A stretch of 64,000 nt of DNA from Pardosa pseudoannulata (GCA_032207245.1 CM063509.1:96813038-96877037); one strand, 5' to 3'; counted from the stretch's first letter, positions 1 to 11,968 are shown. The notes: a model not told the origin generated them from the letters alone. Numbers and translations: made by a program.

Positions 1-168
1 TCTGTCACGAGAATCACGCCTCCAATTCTGCGAATGACTTCGCCGATGAACAATTGCTTTTAATTCACTGACTTGTTTAGTCAATTGGGCAATTTGCAAT
101 TCTAAAGAGTTTTGAGTAGGGGGCTGCGGAGTGGATACTGTGACTTCATTGATATGACTCATTGCCAT
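1..168 (-). pseudogene. Gag-like fragment of a retrotransposon, cut by the window edge
   Basis: A 56-codon reading frame on the minus strand starts at 168 (second Met at 162) and is still open at base 1. The product is polar, with a Gln/Leu-rich stretch that could form a short coiled coil, and it ends in a basic run (RRSHSQNWRRDSRDR). Arthropod Ty3/Gypsy Gag proteins often have this layout. The minus orientation matches the Gypsy pol remnant at 10.2-12.1 kb, but nothing links the two copies. A TAG stop lies just upstream in frame, so the true start is near 168 or reached by splicing. It could also be the start of an unrelated host gene. Confidence 0.4.
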
Positions 169-1076
169 TTCCAAAATATACTAGGGAATACAAATAAAAT
201 ACACACTAATATATATAAAATTACAAAATTATAAAAGAGGCACAGTTTGTAGTTATTCAGGCACAAGTCACGTATAACTTAATATGTAGGCATATGCAAT
301 ATAAATATCAAAATGAATTATACTGATCACCGAACACGAAATTTAAATTAACCAATAGTGTGAATAATGCACATTTAGCACGGACTTACCTTGAAAAAAA
401 AAATGTCGCTGATCGTTGGAGGGTCCCACCAAACCAAAAGTTGAAACCAAAAGTGCACACATCTCCGTAAAATCAACTGTAGCACAGGAAATTCATAATT
501 TATGCCGCATGAAATAAACAGTTACTGTATTAATCGCTAAATGCGATAGATGTTCACTGATTCAATGCATTCATTACATTCACCAAGGTCACCACTTTGT
601 AGTGTTCATCAAGTTTCGTTTTCAGTAAACCGAAATGATAACACTCATTAACATTAATAACAATTTAACAAAAATGTAATTAAAAATATCAGAAGGTTAA
701 ATAGATAAAATAAGTAAGAAACAGTAAAAGATAGAGCAGCCGTCGGCTCTCAAGTACAAGCACATGGCACTGACTGAATACATCCGTTAACTTCACAGTT
801 ATCGTCCTATGCTATTTCACTACTGTTCCAAAAAGTTTATGCTTGCCTAACCATGGGGTTAGCTATGGAAGTTCCTTGGGGACCACCACATGTTCATTTC
901 AGAGCCTGCTATTCTTATGTAACCCTTTCGTTACGTTTTAATGCGCCTAATTTATATTGGTTCTGTAGTTAACGGCACTTTTAACTCAACATTCAAACAG
1001 GTTAGCCTCGCTTTTGCCTTAGGATATAGTTAGATGCACTTCAGTTTTGTTTTTGTGGCTTCAACCCCTCTGAGTC
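169..1076. other. Non-coding, no gene seen
   Basis: AT-rich sequence without a supported reading frame. It could be the 5' UTR or LTR of the gag-like fragment to its left, but no clear LTR ends, primer site or target duplication could be fixed. Confidence 0.5.
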
Positions 1077-1860
1077 ATGGCTACTGTTGGTAAGGTTAAC
1101 TCTGAATGTTTTAACAACTTGAAGCTCTCTGGAAAGAAAGATTTGATTGACTGGTGTGTGAATGAGGGGCTTGCCAGTAATAAATACGAATGTACTGTGT
1201 GTAAGAATGATATGCGTCTGGTCGAACGTAAAGATCGACCCGATGGATATCAGTGGGTGTGTACAGTGAAAGGAGCGAACCCCCATTTTCTCAAAAGGAG
1301 TGTAAGGAAAGGTACGTGGTTTGAGGAAAGTAATTTAAGTATTATTGAGATGATTAAATTTACTTACCTCTGAGTATATGAGGCCTCCACCTTCAAGAAC
1401 TCGACATAAGTGAACCCACTGTCGTTGACTGGCTTAACTTTAGTCGAGAGGTTTGCATTGATACTTGTGTCAAGGCAAACCAAAAGATTGGTGGGCCAGG
1501 TGTGATTGTCGAAATTGACGAAAGTAAATTTGGGAAAAGAAAATATAATAGGGAAAAGAGGGTTAATGATAGATGGGTTTTTTGGCGGTGTTGAAAGGGG
1601 GACGAATAGATGTTTTTTGAGGTAGTGGGGGATCGCACAGAGGAGACGCTGTTAAATGCAATTCAGAGGAATGTCTTCCCAGGATCAACGATCATGTCCG
1701 ATTGTTGGAATTCCTATGATTGTCTCTCAGATCATGGTTTCGTGCATCTGAGTGTAATTATTCAGTGACACCCAAGGATCCGGACACAGGCGCCCATACA
1801 AACACCATAGAGGGATTGTGGGGCTTATTTAACAGAGTTCCGTAAACAGGGCCATGTTTA
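1077..1860 (+). pseudogene. Merlin-superfamily (ISXO2/IS1595-like) transposase, frameshifted
   Basis: Two frames together read as a Merlin transposase, the eukaryotic relative of bacterial IS1016/IS1595. From 1077 there is an N-terminal zinc-ribbon-like part (CTVC, then a later WVC) followed by KRSVRKGTWFEESNLS, the strongly conserved lead-in of this family. After a frame change near 1373 comes the DDE region: EIDESKFGKRKYNREK (first Asp, about 1510-1555), MSDCWNSYD (second Asp, about 1694-1720) and HTNTIEGLWG (final Glu, about 1793-1822). Several frame changes and an in-frame stop make it inactive. It is directly followed by an unrelated Tc1 fragment, so the 3' end was probably lost. Terminal inverted repeats were not identified. 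Confidence 0.85.
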
Positions 1861-1879
1861 GAAAGCTGATCACGTGCAG

Positions 1880-2500
1880 TTGTGAGCATATACCATAAGT
1901 GGCGTATGAGACAAGTCGACGGCCAGCGTTGTGTCGTCCACTGCGCACTGGTTCCTGGGGAGATCGGAGATTGCTACGCATTGTTCGTCAGGACCGTAGA
2001 GTTACAACAGCCGAAATCAACACTAGATACAACAGTGGCGACCCATACAGGCGGGAGTATTATGGCATGGACAATGTTTTCGTAAAATACATTAGGACCC
2101 ATAATCCCCATAGAACAATCTCTGACGTCTGTGCGCTATGTGAACATCTTTGCAGACCTGGTTCACCCATTCATGACAACAGTATTTCTGGCGGGGGATG
2201 GTGTGAATCAACAGAATAATGAACCATGTTATAAAGGTCGAATCGTCACAGAGTGGTTCGAAGAACATTCCAGTGTCTTCGATAGTCATGTCTTTGACTC
2301 CAAATTCACCTGACATTAATGCAATAGATCATCTGTGGTCCTACTTGGAAAACCAAATTTGTACTACCATGCTAACCCCTCACAATATGCAGGAATTGCA
2401 GGACCGGTTGGTGAGCGCTTGATACCAGTTACCTCAGAGTAAATATCAGCACCTTGTAGAGTAATGCCACGCTGGGGTGCTGGCTGTTTTGCGAGCTGAC
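1880..2500 (+). pseudogene. Tc1-like transposase with a large internal deletion
   Basis: Around 1940-2030 one frame gives DRRLLRIVRQDRRVTTAEIN, the second helix-turn-helix of Tc1 transposases. Right after it, from about 2048, another frame gives GGSIMAWTMFS and then the C-terminal catalytic part, ending with NSPDINAIDHLWSYLENQI (about 2300-2360). The stretch that normally lies between these parts, over 100 residues including the first catalytic Asp, is missing. The position of the second Asp reads NNEPC where DNAPC is usual, and the last acidic residue is Asp (IDHLW) instead of Glu. At least three frame changes are present. The copy is dead. The family call rests on the HTH and the SPD..IDHLW motif. 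Confidence 0.85.
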
Positions 2501-3257
2501 GGCGGTACTACATGTTATTAATAGGGAGGTCATAATGTAATGGCTGTTTGGTGTATAACTTTATTTTAGAGATGTAATATTAATATTGGAGCTTTATGCA
2601 TAACTGCTATCTGCTTTTTCAACAGGCATACACATATGCTCTTATACATAATACATAAAGGATTTACAACACAATATGATTATCCCAATTTTAACAAAAA
2701 TTGGCCAAAAACTTATTACTCTATAAGCCAGTTCTTGGTGTATCTAAACATATTTCTTCAAGCTCATGTTCAGTAAATAATAAATGATAAGAAAAATTAA
2801 ATGTTTTCCCTTCGTAATTGACCATAATAACGATTTTCATGAAGTATTTTAATCACATTGTTGATGCATTTCAATTTTGCTTTTAACAGTGAGAAGTAAT
2901 GAAACTATAGGTTTAACTCTGCCTAAGCCAGTCCCAAGCCCAGTTGTAAAAAGAGGAGAGTGTCTAAAATCCGTGGCATAGTCTTTGCCATATTATCTAA
3001 GATACCGGATAGGACGGCTTATGCCAGACTGTCTCGTCCTGGACAGGACGACTGGGATTAGTAAAAGGCAACTCATTTCCATGGTGTAGACACCATGCTG
3101 ATGAGTTATGAGCCATGGCACATGGCAACCGGGGTTAAAGGTTGTCGCTAACTGTTCACCTTGTGAAGTGGCAAACCACGTTGTATTATAGCCTTCAACC
3201 CGCTCGAGGGTCCATACAGGTGGTGACTGTTTCATATCCTCAGTAATCCTATTCATT

Positions 3258-4360
3258 ATGGGTAAGCGAAGAAAACATGGTGTTCAACACCTTAAAACCA
3301 AGGTGGATACAGATGCTGTTGTACCCGAACAAGGTCTCTCATCTGGAGCCGCTTTCTCTACTTCTGATCCTGCTCCGGCGGCCCGCGGGGCAGAAGCAAC
3401 ATCTAAGAACACTGTTGGTACCTCTTCGGAGATCCGCAGTGGATCCATGCCGCCTAGACAGAATACTTCACTCACTAAGCGACAGCTAAAACGGCTGAGG
3501 AAGAAAACTTGTGGCAGCGAGGGACCGGATGCAGCCAAGAAGAGGAACAGGGACGACACTAGTACTCCTTCTACCGTGAAGGGCCCGGTTAAGAGACCAA
3601 GGACGGACGTAGTCATTCCAAGGTCTTAGAACCAGGCTGTAATCCTGATAAGGATGGCAGTGGTGAAGAAATCTCACCCAGCACAGAAGCTGAATTTTGT
3701 GGATGTCAAACTCATTCATGAGCTCATGGATCAGGCCTTCGACAACCTCTTGGGAGCCTCTGGGAGTGTGGGCCCCCAATTCAAGATGAGTGGATTGATT
3801 GGAGGTTGATCCTAAGTTGTAACGAGAGGACCGTGGAATAGTTGAAGAAGTTCTTCTCTGGTAAAAGGCTCGCTGAGATGGAGGTTGTATTTCTCCCAGC
3901 CTCTAGTCTGCCCAAGACGGTGAAGATAGCCTTTAAATCTAGAGACATTCGCACCACCGACTCAGACAGGTTGCTTCGACGCCTCCAGCTTCTGAACACT
4001 GGCTTGAGTACTGGTGAGTGGCGGGTGCTCCACAGGTTCGTCATAGCTAACTCTTACGATAGATGGATCTTAGAGGTCGACCAGGAGTCAGCCAACTACA
4101 TCAAGAAGGGGATGGAGCTCTTCGCGGAATTTCGAGGCAGTGGTATCGTGAAGATTCTTCATGACCGTAAGACCCAGACTTATGGTCCTGATCAGGGATC
4201 GTCTGAAGGAACTTCTGACTCTTTGGAGGAAGAAGGGACTTTGGGTGAGACCTCAAAGATGGACACCTTGGAAGCCCCCCTGAAGAGGTATCCCGCGATA
4301 CCGGAAAGGAGGAGCGCCAGGAAGATGCAGGGGCTACTGCCACAGGAATTTCCATGTTAA
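3258..4360 (+). pseudogene. LINE ORF1, Gag-like protein with a DUF4780-like domain, frameshifted
   Basis: The first 123 codons (3258-3629) encode a polar, basic N-terminus rich in Lys, Arg, Ser, Thr and Pro, with a likely nuclear-localisation stretch (KRQLKRLRKK). After a frame change, 3655-3790 gives MAVVKKSHPAQKLNF..., and from 3842 a 172-codon frame continues with a folded region whose LNTGLSTGEWRVLHR and ILEVDQESANYIKKG segments resemble DUF4780, a domain common in ORF1 of arthropod Jockey/R1-like LINEs. The family role is to bind element RNA and form a ribonucleoprotein. No CCHC knuckles were seen in the readable part. Breaks at about 3630 and 3800-3842 show it is not functional. Confidence 0.75.
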
Positions 4361-4909
4361 GTGGAGCCACCAGTGAGGCTTCTTCAAATATTTTGGGGAG
4401 CGCCTCTGGTGGGTTCTGTCGTACAATTTCAAGTCAAATTGATCTTCTTGGTACATTTGCTTCTGGAAGTGACTCTGAAGACATTGTTACAGGTAGTCCA
4501 GCGCCAAATGAGGGTAAACTTCATTTGGCTTAACGTGTTGGCACATTTGCCTTTACGGTGGCTACAAACAATTACATCACCGCATATCGCAACTCCAGAC
4601 CTGACGGAATTATAATACATGGATGCAGCTTGACTGGAATCTCGGTGCGGCAACCGTAACTTACTTTCTCTTGTAAAAGAATCATCCCGCTTTGTTACGG
4701 TGATATAGCGTACCGTATGCAGTTCTATCTGTAGTACGATCCTTCGTGCACGCTTATCTTTATTTCTGATTAAATGTTTGTTAAGTTATAATTTATAGTG
4801 TCGACCTTCTTCACTAATGACCACGTGTATCTAATTGTCGGAGATGGTGTATAATATTATCGTATTCATCGTACACCCAACTTCTGCACCTTGTTGTTTC
4901 TAGACCATA

Positions 4910-7900
4910 ATGGCTGATCTTTACAAAATTGCGCAGATTAGCCTGCACCACAGTCAGTCAGCATCTTTGTTCCTTACTGAAGGGTGGATAGATACTGCCT
5001 TGGTGCAAGAGCCCTGGATCAATAGGAGTAGGATCCTTGGTCTGGGCAATTGCGGCAATCTATTCTGAGTAATCAATCTATTCTTGTAGCAAACCAAGGA
5101 CCTGTATTATTGTCAATAAAACAATAAAGGAACCTTGTATGGCAGATTATCTTGATGGAGATAATGTTGCTATTAAGGTATGCGAGAAGGATAGGGAAAT
5201 CTGTCTCCTGTCTGCGTATCTTCCCTATGAGGGAAAAATCCTCTCTCTCCTCTTGCTAAGAATCTGGTGCAGAAATGCGCTAGAACTAACCTGAGGCTTA
5301 ACGTGGGTTGTGATGCCAATACACACCACGTCATTTGGGGTAGCAGTGACTGCAACAAAAGAGGCGAGGAGCTTTTAGAATTTATTTTAAGTAATAATCT
5401 AAATATCCTGAATGTAAGCAATAAGTCTACCTTTGTTACTAAGAACAGGAAGGAAGTCATCGACATTACTTTTTGTAATGGTAGAGCTTCGAACCAGATA
5501 AGTAACTGGTATATTTCTGACCAGGTCATGTTATCTGATCATAAACTAATTAAGTTGAATCTTTCAGGTCCTGCAATAACATCAAAACAGTGTGCAAGGA
5601 ATCCCAGGTATACTAACTGAGATTCTTACAGAGAAGACCTACGACTTCTCCTACCAGGTGAACCTGTTAGTTTAAATTCTTTTACTGATATTGAGTTGGA
5701 CGTTGACACTGTTCAAAGTTCCAGTATTCAATCGTATGAAAATAATTGTAAAGCAGTCACTTACAGGATTACCAAGGCGTGTACCTTGGTGGTGTAAAGA
5801 TCTTTGTAGTCTTAAGAACTGCAGAAAGCTCTTTAATAGAGCTAAAAAGACTGATAAATGGTCGGCCTATAGGGCTGCCCTTACTAAGTACAACAAACAA
5901 ATAAAAGTACGAAAATATATTTCGTGGAAAGAGCATTGCACTAAGATTGATAATATATCTGGTGCGGCTAAACTAACAAAAATATTGAATAAGGACAATA
6001 CGCGTCAATTGGGATCCATCAAAAGGCAGGATAGTACCTATACGGAAAATGGTCCTGAGACTTTAACAGAATTGTTTAAGGTTCATGTGCCAGACTCTAG
6101 TATAACTAGAGATTGTCCAATTGATATTTTTTTACTTCCATTTAAGAAGCAGGAAAGAGAATTGGGCCCTTGCTAAGGAGATTGTTACTCATAGGAGAAT
6201 TGGGTGGGCAATAAATTATTTTCTGTCCTTCATGTCTCAGGGTGTTGATGGAATCATTCCGGTTCTTCTCCAAAAGGGAAGTGACATTATCATACCCTTT
6301 ATGAGCAAGATATTTAGGTCCTGTCTGGTATATTGTTACGTTCCCACTACCTGGCGCACGTGTAAATTAATATTTATACCTAAACCTGGTAAGGCTTCCT
6401 ATGATTATGCTAAGGCCTTTAAGCCAATCAGCCTTACTTCTTTTCTGTTAAAAACATTAGAGAAATTAATTGATAGGTATATTAAGGATAAGGCCTTGAG
6501 TGTCTTCCCTCTCTCTAGACACCAGCATGCATACATGCCTGGTAGGTTTATCTATACTGCCCTCTATGAGCTAGTAACAGCTATAGATGGTGCAGTAAAT
6601 GGTAAAGAAGTGGCACTTGCTGCTTTTCTTGACATTGAGGTGCCTTTGATAGGGTTCCTACTAACGTCCTTCTCAATGCGTTAACTCGTAGGAACGTCAA
6701 TCCACTAGTGTGTAATTGGATCAACAGCCTGTTATCTACCAGGCTGGTTCAATCAACGCTGTTGTATGACACTGTTAGAGTGACCAATTGCAAGGGCTGT
6801 CCTCAGGGAGGTGTTTTATCACCTCTCCTGTGAAGCCTTGTGGTTGATGAACTGCTTAACAATATTGATTTCCTTGGTCTCACCAGCATAGGTTATGCGG
6901 ATATCGCATTAGCAGTAAGGGGTAAATTTCAGAATACTGTTGTTAACCTCATAAATACTGCCTTAAAAAGAGTTGAGAAATGGTGTAAGGAGGTGAGTCT
7001 GACAGTTAATCCTGGTAAGACGAATCTTATTCTCTTCACCAAGAAAAGAATCAAAGATATGCCAGTGATGAGGTTATTTAACTCGGAGCTGTCCTATCAG
7101 AATGAGGTGAAATATCTCGGTATTATCTTTGATAGGACTCTGACTTGGAATAGTCATATCAAGCATTGCACCAACGAGGCCAAACGTATAATTTGTTCTT
7201 GTAGGCGTGCCATACGTTCCAACTGGGGTCTGTCACCAATGGATCTATACCCGGATAATTGTACCGGTTGTGACCTACGGGTCCATTGTCTAGTGGGCAA
7301 TGTTCATAACTGTCCTGGAACTGGCTACTCTTCAGAGAATGGCTACAGTCACTATAACTAGTGCCATGAGGACTACCTCACCTCTCAGGGCTTTTACCTC
7401 TATATAAGCAGGTCGAGATGGAGACAATACTTTGTTTCCGAAGGTTGGAGTGTCTTAGGCTGTGGAAAAGTTCTTCTGAAAAGGCTTTGTATAAATTCAA
7501 TACTCGGATTACTGAACATCCTTTTATGATGAATTCTGACTGAATGTTTAAGAAGTTTAACTTTACTGACAACCTTAATGTTGTCTTTCCTTCTAAGCGG
7601 GAGTGGGAGAAATCTAAAAGGCTTCTTACACGTGCTGGTGAAGTTTGGTTTAAGGATGGTTCCAAAACGCCATCTGGTACTGAGTCTGGTGCTTTCTGCA
7701 TTACCAGAAATATCAGACTCTCTTTCTCCCTGGATAGACTGGCTTCTGTTTTCCAGGTTGCTGCCATTCTTGCCTGGGCAAATAACTGCATAACAAGAGG
7801 GGTTGCCAATAGGAGGTTAAAGATCTTTTCTGACAGTCAGACAGCCCTTATGGCCTTATAGGCCTTATAGTTATTGCTTCTCATCCAAATTATTGTGGGA

Positions 7901-8478
7901 ATGCTATAAGACCATCAAACAACTGGCTATGGTTAATAAGGTAACCCTAGTTTGGGTCCCTAGGCTCTGCGGTAATTTCGGCAATGAAATTGCTGATAAT
8001 CTCGCGAAGTACGGTTCTTAGTTGCCCTTCATTGGGAAGGAACCGGTACTTGGTCTTCTTCACAATGCAGTTAAAAAGACTGTTAAGGATCTCCTAATGG
8101 AAGAGACTTATAGGGCTTGGCTTAATTCTGGCATTCAAAGGCAGACTATGGAGCTTAACAAGGGTTATCCCTGGCTGAGGGCTAAGGAGCTACTTAAGCT
8201 CAGTAGGAATAAGCTAAGGGTTGCCACTGGTCTGTTGACAGGTCATTGTTGCCTCAAGAGGCACCTTAACATTATTGGCATCATGGACAGTCCGGTATGT
8301 AGGGGGTGTCACGTGGTGGAGGAGAGTTCCTTATACATCTTGTGTGATTGTGATTACTACTCTGCTAAGTGTTTTGAATTTCTTGGTTATCATTTCATCG
8401 AACCGTGGGAGTCAGCCAACTTCCTCGTTAAGTTGCTGCTTAGATTTATCTCAGCTATTGGTCTCTTTGAGACTTAAT
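4910..8478 (+). pseudogene. LINE ORF2: endonuclease, reverse transcriptase, RNase H, broken
   Basis: A probable start at 4910 (MADLYKIAQISLHHSQSA) leads into an APE-type endonuclease with VQEPW near the start and DANTHHVIWGS at about 5310-5345; LSDHKLIKLNL ends the domain (about 5530-5565). The RT follows: KLIFIPKPGK (6364-6395), PISLTSF (6423-6443), PQGGVLSPLL (about 6801-6830, then TGA where Trp is usual), and the catalytic motif reads GYADIALAV at 6892-6918, one Asp codon short of the normal YADDIAL. RNase H is visible as FKDGSK (about 7652), SDSQTAL (about 7830) and a later NEIADNLAKYGS (about 7988). The C-terminus has LLTGHC..LKRHL and a Cys/His set (CRGCHVVEE). Many stops and frame changes make it dead. 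Confidence 0.88.
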
Positions 8479-8599
8479 TCTTGACCTATTGCTGGGACTC
8501 TTTTATTTCAGTAAGTGTGGGGGGTTCAGTACAATAGGCCTTGGGTAGCAGTGCTGGTGCTCTTATGAGCCACTCCATCTTAAATCTAAATCTAACTAT

Positions 8600-9483
8600 A
8601 TTTGAATATATATATTTAAAATATATTTAAACACATAATGATACGGTTTCATACATAATAGCAGATGATAAATGAAAATTGCAAAAAATTTGGAATGAGA
8701 AAAAGCACAATAATTAAAAATTTATAATAACTATTACCGATCTAAAAATTGCACCAAAATGACAATACATAACATAGCGGATTGGCTAATCTTCTAAAAA
8801 ACATATATCTATAGATGCTGGAAGCATGCAATAAATCATCAAAAATAGCACTTTTTAAATTTTTTTTAGTTTGTATTGCTTAAATTTATGAAAAGTGCTG
8901 TCTGTAGCTACGATTACAAGAGTTGAAATAATTGTTTTTGGCCTCTAATAATTAAAATTATTATAGTCTGCATGCTCTAATGCCATGATTTCACAACTAA
9001 TCATAACTGCTACGACAGTAATCAAGAAAAGTTTGAATATAATTTTGAAATTAATAAAAACAGCCTGAAGTTACTTAAAAATTAAAACCTAATTTGTCTT
9101 TCCTCACCTGTGTCGAAATGTTCTAAGAGAGGACCTATCACGGGCAAAAGGGTTTGAGATGTTTTATATACATTCCAAAATGGCTGGATCAATTAAATAA
9201 AACTGCACAGTGAATCAGGAAAACACAAAACAAATTATTTACAGGTCAAAGGTCATGATGAATATAAACGCTTTTTTGTCTCCCTTTGGACCGCGGGACT
9301 ACATGAGATAGGCACTGTTACACATTTTTCTTCTAATAACATATTAAAATTATTTAAACCTTCAAGTAACTAAATTCATTTGATAATGTTTAAAATATAA
9401 TTTAAGAAAATACAAATGGAGCTTCAGTGGACACATTGGAAACTTAGGAACCTTGCATATGTCAATGAATAGAAGACTTTTCG
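8600..9483. other. AT-rich non-coding stretch
   Basis: No supported reading frame or RNA gene was seen. A slightly GC-richer patch lies around 9100-9330, but it was not recognised. Confidence 0.5.
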
Positions 9484-9755
9484 TTTATTCTTTGATTGTA
9501 CTTATTCTCAGAAGTCTGTCCCATCTACATTTTAAATTGTGTGAAGCTTCTACTAGAGGCCTTACTTAATCTCTTCTCTTTAATGACTTTTTGAAGATTC
9601 ATGACCTCCTGGCCACGATCTAGTTCTTTGCTAAACCAAGAGGAATAAGTCACAGGAATAACACTGTTGGATAGCTGTTTTAAGGACACTTTACTTAATA
9701 ATGATATTTTACAGCCTTCTGGTCTGGTCCTTCCAACAAAAAAATAAGATAACAT
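9484..9755 (-). CDS. Unrecognised 76-codon ORF with a downstream poly(A) signal; possible last exon or processed remnant
   Basis: A minus-strand frame runs from 9755 to a stop at 9525-9527. The product is not simple-sequence: it has a mixed hydrophobic middle (SVIPVTYSSWFSKEL) and a charged C-terminus (VMNLQKVIKEKRLSKAS). About 35 bases past the stop is AATAAA (complement of 9484-9489). A pyrimidine-rich run followed by AG lies just upstream of the codons for TRPEG, so the real coding part could be a terminal exon starting near 9729 rather than the ATG. I do not recognise the protein. It sits among dead transposons, so an old host-gene copy or an unknown element ORF are both possible. Confidence 0.3.
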
Positions 9756-9978
9756 TTTTTTAAAACGACGAATTTTGTTTTATGTGGGAAGGAACAAGTT
9801 TGGTTTCAATAATAGACCTGAGATTTAATTAAGGATTTCATAGACTTGTTGCAGTAGGGAAAAATAGGAGGGGGGAGATTACTGCCCAATAGCAGTCCTC
9901 ACTCTCTCCATTTTCAAATCACAGAAAATTCAATGTTGCTGATGAGAAAAATTTGACAAGGTGACATTTTGGTGATAA

Positions 9979-10206
9979 TTGCATGAAGCAAGGGCATCCT
10001 ACATTCCAATTTCAAGAGTTAAAGAAAATGCTGTTGTTCTAGCAGAAAAGTTTGAAATACAAATATTTCAATCTTCAACTGGTTGGTTAGTAAAGTTCAA
10101 AGAAAGATATGGGTCTGCATTTACAATTACATCATGTGAAAGTGGTACCATAGATGAAAAAAATTGTAGGAGAATGAAAACTAGAACTAAAAAGATAGAT
10201 AGATAG
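9979..10206 (+). pseudogene. Tigger/pogo transposase fragment, CENP-B-type DNA-binding domain
   Basis: The frame reads ARASYIPIS, then LAEKFEIQIFQ, then STGWLVKFKERYGSAF. This is the signature of the second helix-turn-helix (HTH_Tnp_Tc5 / CENP-B-like) of Tigger/pogo transposases, in which a W-L-xx-F-K-x-R-x-G core binds the terminal repeat. Only the domain (about 60 residues) and a few following residues remain; no DDE domain follows. The ATG at 9979 is not a credible transposase start. Further remnants of related elements lie at 42305-43210 and 62735-63540. Confidence 0.7.
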
Positions 10207-10336
10207 AAGGGATAGATGGATATAAGGAGAACATATTGTCACGAAGATTCGAATAAACACACCGTTTAGCTTAACAGACGAATTTATTGAAGCAAAGTCG
10301 CAACTCGCAACTTTACAAGATCGAGAAGTAACTAAT

Positions 10337-11760
10337 TTACATAATAAAGAAAAATCTAGAATGTTCGACAACGAGGTCTATACTCGTGGTTACAGCTAAA
10401 ACTTGATCTCTTGTCTCAGCCTCTTCGTCCACTGAATTCCTCGATAGAGCGTCGGCATCGTTATGCTTCCTCCCAGATTTGTATTTCACTGAAAAATGGT
10501 GTTCTTGGAGTCGAGGAGCCCACTTTGCCAGTCTGCTTGAAGGATCCTTTAGATTCATAAGCCAGCACAATAGTGATCTGTCACAACGGTTAAATGTCTT
10601 CCGAACAGGTATGGCCGGAATTTATTGATAGCCCATACGACGGCAAGGCATTCCCGTTCTGTAGTATAATAATTTTTTCGGCCTTTGTCAGGGTCCTACA
10701 GGAGTATGCTATGATGTTTTCGACTTCATTCTGAATTTGTCACCTTTCGTCGAATATCCCCAATACCGGATCAGATGTAAGCGCCTTCTTCAGGTTGTCA
10801 AAAGCCTCTACCTCTTTAGGACCCCAATGAAATTTCGCATCGTTTTTCAACATCACCTGCAGGGGTTCGGCGAGATAACAAAAGCCTTTAATGAACCTTC
10901 TGAAGTAGGAATAAAGCCCAAGAAAACTTCGAACGTCATGTAAGTTCTGCGGAGTAGGGAAATTGGTCACGGCTTTCACTTTGTTAGGATCTGGACGGAC
11001 ACCGCTATTGGATACGAGATGGCCTAGTATCTTTACTTCTTGAGCAGCAAAAAGGCACTTCTTGGGGGTTAAGTATAAGTCCAGCTTCTTGAATGCATTT
11101 CAAAAATGTCCTTAACCGGATAAGGTGGTCTTCATAACTTTCTAAGAAAACTACTATGTCGTCCAGGTACCACAGGCACATAGTCCATTTCAGATGGCGT
11201 AGCAAATCGCCCATCATTCTTTCAAAAGTCGCCTGTGCATTACAAAGTCCAAACGACATGTCTTTAAATTCGTATAAACCTTCTGGAGTAATAAATGCGT
11301 CTTTTCACGATCCGCTTCATCCACTTCTATCTTCCGGTAACCAGATCGGAAATCCATGAAAGAAAAGAACTTGGCGCCTTTCAAACAGTCTAGAGTATCG
11401 TCAATGCGGGGCAGAGGATAAACATCCTTCTTCGTTATTCTATTCAGTTTGAGATAGTCAACGTAAAAACGCCAGCTTCCATCTTTTTTTCTTATGAGTA
11501 CGACGGGAGATGACCACGGACTCTCAGATGGCTGGACAATACCTTGGTCAAGCATTTTCTGAACCTCTTCGCGAACTATGCGTCTTTCAGTCGGTGAAAC
11601 TCGGTAAGCCCTTTGGTAAATTGGAGCATGGTCACCCGTATTGATCCTATGTTTCACATTTGTCTTTGCAGCTGTCGACTTGTTAGTTTTTGTAAAAATT
11701 CCCGAAAAGACTTGTAGAAGCTTGGCTAATTTGCGTTTTCTTCGCTGCTCAACCCAGGAG
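10337..11760 (-). pseudogene. Gypsy Pol: reverse transcriptase and RNase H, frameshifted
   Basis: RT begins with the conserved run-in VREEVQKMLDQGIVQPS and SPWSSPVVLIRKKDGSWRF (11600-11460), followed by YPLPRIDDTLD and FSFMDFRSGYRKI, which supplies the first catalytic Asp. After a frame change near 11290 come MSFGLCNAQATFERMM and the active-site motif YLDDIVVF (about 11170-11145), which is intact. The thumb/connection has FLGLYSYFRRFIKGF. RNase H is only partly readable (about 10700-10560); its end has [20 protein letters not shown] followed by a new tail and stop at 10337. The frame changes show it cannot make an active polyprotein. Confidence 0.88.
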
Positions 11761-11787
11761 ATGTCATCATGGTATAATCTGTACTGG

Positions 11788-11968
11788 TTGATAGGTTGGT
11801 TGGGAGCACTACGGTCTACTTTTTGCTACACGAGGGCTAATGAGACCGGGACCTACTGTTTAAAGCCGATTCCGAACGGCTACGAACATCCATGCCTCAG
11901 TGGGACTCGAACCCACGAATTCCGGTTCCGAAGGTCAGTGCCCTAACCATTCAGCCATCGTTCGGCTC
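11788..11968 (-). mobile_element. tRNA-derived SINE inserted in the Gypsy remnant, 15-bp target duplication
   Basis: The copy lies on the minus strand, with its tRNA-like head near 11968-11900 (B-box complement around CTCGAACCCACG) and its tail at 11788-11810. It is flanked by perfect direct repeats of tataatctgtactgg at 11773-11787 and 11969-11983. Gypsy coding sequence resumes on both sides. The tail reads CTCCCAACCAACC in element orientation, an irregular CCAA repeat. Confidence 0.88.

Larger units (their letters stand above)
2930..8600 (+). mobile_element. LINE (non-LTR retrotransposon), I/R1/LOA-like, near full length but decayed
   Basis: One element of about 5.6 kb: a GC-richer 5' UTR (about 2930-3257), ORF1 (3258-4360), a spacer, ORF2 with endonuclease, reverse transcriptase and RNase H (4910-8478), then a short 3' UTR. 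It ends near 8580-8597 in tandem TAAATC units, a typical non-LTR tail. Domain order EN-RT-RNase H plus a C-terminal zinc-knuckle-like region fits the I/LOA/R1 group. Both ORFs carry frameshifts and stops, so the copy is inactive. Exact 5' end and target duplication could not be fixed by eye. Confidence 0.85.

Noticed and set aside
3284..4044. Minus-strand ORFs opposite LINE ORF1 (for example 3284-3616, 3486-3779, 3781-4044)
   Set aside because: They are antisense shadows; the sense frames hold the recognisable Gag-like domains.
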